The notes beneath the pieces are model-generated. The model worked only from the letters and a program-made list of their open reading frames with translations. It did no database searches and was not told the origin of the DNA. The position numbers were made by a program, and so were the translations under genes. Positions 62,771 to 64,000 of a stretch of 64,000 nucleotides of DNA are shown here, in pieces. The DNA lies in assembly GCA_017965425.1 (NCBI GenBank), contig JAGCPY010000094.1, positions 1-64,000 of the forward strand, in the 5' to 3' direction. Each line of letters begins with the position of its first letter. The first letter of the stretch is position 1. This DNA comes from Bacteroidaceae bacterium (GTDB lineage Bacteria > Bacteroidota > Bacteroidia > Bacteroidales > Bacteroidaceae).

Positions 62771-62778
62771 TACTTTTG
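62771..62778 (+). promoter_or_regulatory. -7 promoter box of rhaM
   Basis: TACTTTTG, 40 nt before the ATG. The -33 element is not clear. Confidence 0.5.
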
Positions 62779-62818
62779 CATCGGAATAACAACGACATCA
62801 CGTGAAAAAAGAAAATCA

Positions 62819-63133
62819 ATGAGACGTTTTGCATTCAAAATGTTCCTCAAACCTGGTTGTGAGGAAGAATATGAAAGAAGGCACGCCGCCCTGTGGCCGG
62901 AGCTGAAAAAGGGCATCAAGGATGCTGGAATCGGAAACTACAGCATCTATTGGGACCGCGACACGAACATCTTGTTCGGCTATCAGGAAATCGAAGGCGA
63001 ACAAAGCTCACAGGACATGGGAGCCGACGAGACGACCAAGAAATGGTGGGCCTACATGAAAGACATCATGGAGACCAACCCCGACAACAGTCCCGTCACG
63101 GTGCCCATCCAGGAAGTCTTCCATCTTGACTGA
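62819..63133 (+). CDS. rhaM: L-rhamnose mutarotase
   Basis: The 104-aa protein interconverts the anomers of L-rhamnose. Family features are FKMFLKPGCEEEYERRHAAL with the active-site histidine, WPELKKGIKDAGIGNYSIYW, and TKKWWAYMKDIMETNPDNSP near the end. It stands alone here; no isomerase, kinase or aldolase for rhamnose is in the window. The divergent AraC-type gene is a candidate regulator. Confidence 0.93.
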   Translation: MRRFAFKMFLKPGCEEEYERRHAALWPELKKGIKDAGIGNYSIYWDRDTNILFGYQEIEGEQSSQDMGADETTKKWWAYMKDIMETNPDNSPVTVPIQEVFHLD

Positions 63134-63158
63134 AACCCGTCCACGCCTACGGCTCCGA

Positions 63159-63246
63159 GTTGAATCTCCACGCATCGCACGTATCACAAGTATCGTTTAG
63201 TAAAAACGAGATTCTTGAAGATACGCGCCATGCGTGGAGGTTGAAC
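63159..63246. terminator. 88-nt imperfect palindrome between rhaM and the HD-domain gene
   Basis: Two 40-nt arms, beginning GTTGAATCTCCACGCATCGC and (inverted) GTTCAACCTCCACGCATGGC, pair with about 30 of 40 matches around the loop AGTAAA. It sits 25 nt after the rhaM stop and 40 nt before the convergent HD gene stop, and could stop transcription from both sides, though it lacks a long T-run. Confidence 0.55.
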
Positions 63247-63285
63247 CGTGGACACGAAAAGCCGTGGAAGCAAGCTTCTGTCGGC

Positions 63286-64000
63286 TTACTTGACAACGTG
63301 TGTTCCGAGGGCGAAGGATTTTTCCATGTTGCCCGTTCCGTCCATGTTGTCTGTCTTCGCAGATATGTCGTCCAAGTGATTGACGAGTTCCGCTTCCGGC
63401 GTACAGGGTATGACGGGCGAGCCGAACTCCAGGCGCCCGTGATGGGCAAGCACACAGTGGATGATGCGTTTGGTTTCCTCTGCATCCACTCCCTGCTTCT
63501 CCAGTTCCGTATGCAGTTTGTGGGCACTGATGTAAACGTGTCCGAGCAGATACTTGTCTTCCAATCCCTCGCCCGCGCGGTTGTACTCATAGACCTTGCC
63601 ATAGTCATGGAACAGGATGGCCAGGATACAGCGTTCCACCTTTACGGCATAAGGGAGCGTGGGATAGATGCCTTCGAGCATCCGCAACATCTGGTGCGTG
63701 TGGTTCAGCAATCCGCCAGGGAAGGCATGGTGAACAGACGTTGCTGCCGGAAATTCGGAGTAGGGCTTGTAGAGTTTTTGTCCAAATTCGCGCATGATGG
63801 CCACGAGCCGCTCATCGGTACAGAAACTGATGAGGTGGTCGAGGGTTTCATCCCACAGCTCACGCGCAATCGGGCGTGGCAACAGGTTGTATAACGGGTG
63901 AGACGGGTCGGGCATGGGACCGTTCTTGATGTCCATAGCCGAGCACGACTTCTTCCCTTGGTTGTCCTTGAGGGTATAGAAAGAGACTATCCGCCCGACG
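63286..64000 (-). CDS. YhaM-like HD-domain 3'-5' exoribonuclease (5' end outside window)
   Basis: An ATG occurs at 63936, but the frame stays open to the window edge and upstream codons read VGRIVSFYTLKDNQGKKSC, like an OB-type lead-in, so the gene probably starts beyond 64000. The HD domain has HHAFPGGLLNHTHQMLRML, LAILFHDYGKVYEY (metal-binding HD) and VLAHHGRLEFGSPVIPCTPE, a close match to the C-terminal motif of YhaM/CBF1-type exoribonucleases. It ends with DISAKTDNM-type residues. The family degrades RNA or single-stranded DNA from the 3' end. Confidence 0.8.
   Translation of the reverse strand, partial: VGRIVSFYTLKDNQGKKSCSAMDIKNGPMPDPSHPLYNLLPRPIARELWDETLDHLISFCTDERLVAIMREFGQKLYKPYSEFPAATSVHHAFPGGLLNHTHQMLRMLEGIYPTLPYAVKVERCILAILFHDYGKVYEYNRAGEGLEDKYLLGHVYISAHKLHTELEKQGVDAEETKRIIHCVLAHHGRLEFGSPVIPCTPEAELVNHLDDISAKTDNMDGTGNMEKSFALGTHVVK

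Overview
The window looks like a chromosome segment of a Bacteroidales bacterium, most likely Prevotellaceae. Almost every transcription unit begins with the Bacteroidetes promoter signature (TTTG or TTG, 19-21 nt, then TAnnTTTG). The gene content also fits: a fused FeoA-FeoB, an OmpA porin-like protein, large secreted multi-module proteins, BspA-type repeats and DUF1080/Gfo-Idh enzymes. Coding density is high, and no rRNA, phage or complete insertion sequence is visible.

Layout: 1-330 start of pyruvate:ferredoxin oxidoreductase; 367-960 lipoprotein; 1110-7403 secreted-protein operon (metallophosphoesterase, 1545-aa multi-module protein, 58-aa peptide); 7930-11100 operon of AAA ATPase, outer-membrane barrel and secreted caspase-like protease; 11166-12248 ATP-grasp-like protein, divergent from 12405-17155 (carboxyltransferase, then a receiver/PEP-synthase-like fusion); 17279-18352 OmpA; 18929-21506 Smr protein and queA; 21602-24539 tex and xth; 24667-27132 feoAB; 27478-27594 38-aa gene; 27733-31447 mazG and valS; 31906-31995 29-aa membrane peptide; 32155-33015 membrane protein, converging on 32918-36645 (tRNA-Ala, nadK, ABC exporter, BASS transporter); 37444-41548 pdxJ, DJ-1 family, ispD, recG; 41672-46241 two secreted Gfo/Idh oxidoreductases, a small membrane protein and a double DUF1080 protein, followed by an ApbE-like gene; 47319-53444 envelope operon (LPP20-like, PEGA/barrel, two lipoproteins); 53949-56177 pseudouridine synthase, fabG, tetR; 56360 tRNA-Met; 56602 dnaG; 58652-62099 small secreted protein diverging from a phosphopantetheinyl transferase, acid phosphatase and SIMPL operon; 62144-63133 AraC-type regulator diverging from rhaM; 63286-end HD-domain protein.

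The most unusual content is intergenic. Four gaps (7.8, 18.7, 37.0 and 53.8 kb) carry members of one palindromic repeat family. Each unit has a 15-nt arm (CCTCAATCCCTCACC), a spacer of exactly 35 nt, and the inverted arm or a 41-nt array of four phased GGTGAG boxes. Three of the four are pairs of inverted units; the fourth is a single minimal unit. Within an element the two arrays match almost perfectly although arrays differ between elements, which suggests maintained pairing or gene conversion. Next to each element, always on the left, lies a tandem array of a 22-bp repeat with a GTnTAnAC core; a fifth such array stands alone at 59.17 kb. I do not recognise this two-part family. Other points of interest are probable leaderless genes, a recG with no standard start codon, a biotin-domain carboxyltransferase lacking the biotinyl lysine, a probable keto-intermediate glycoside-cleavage operon, and GC-rich palindromes inserted in frame into genes.
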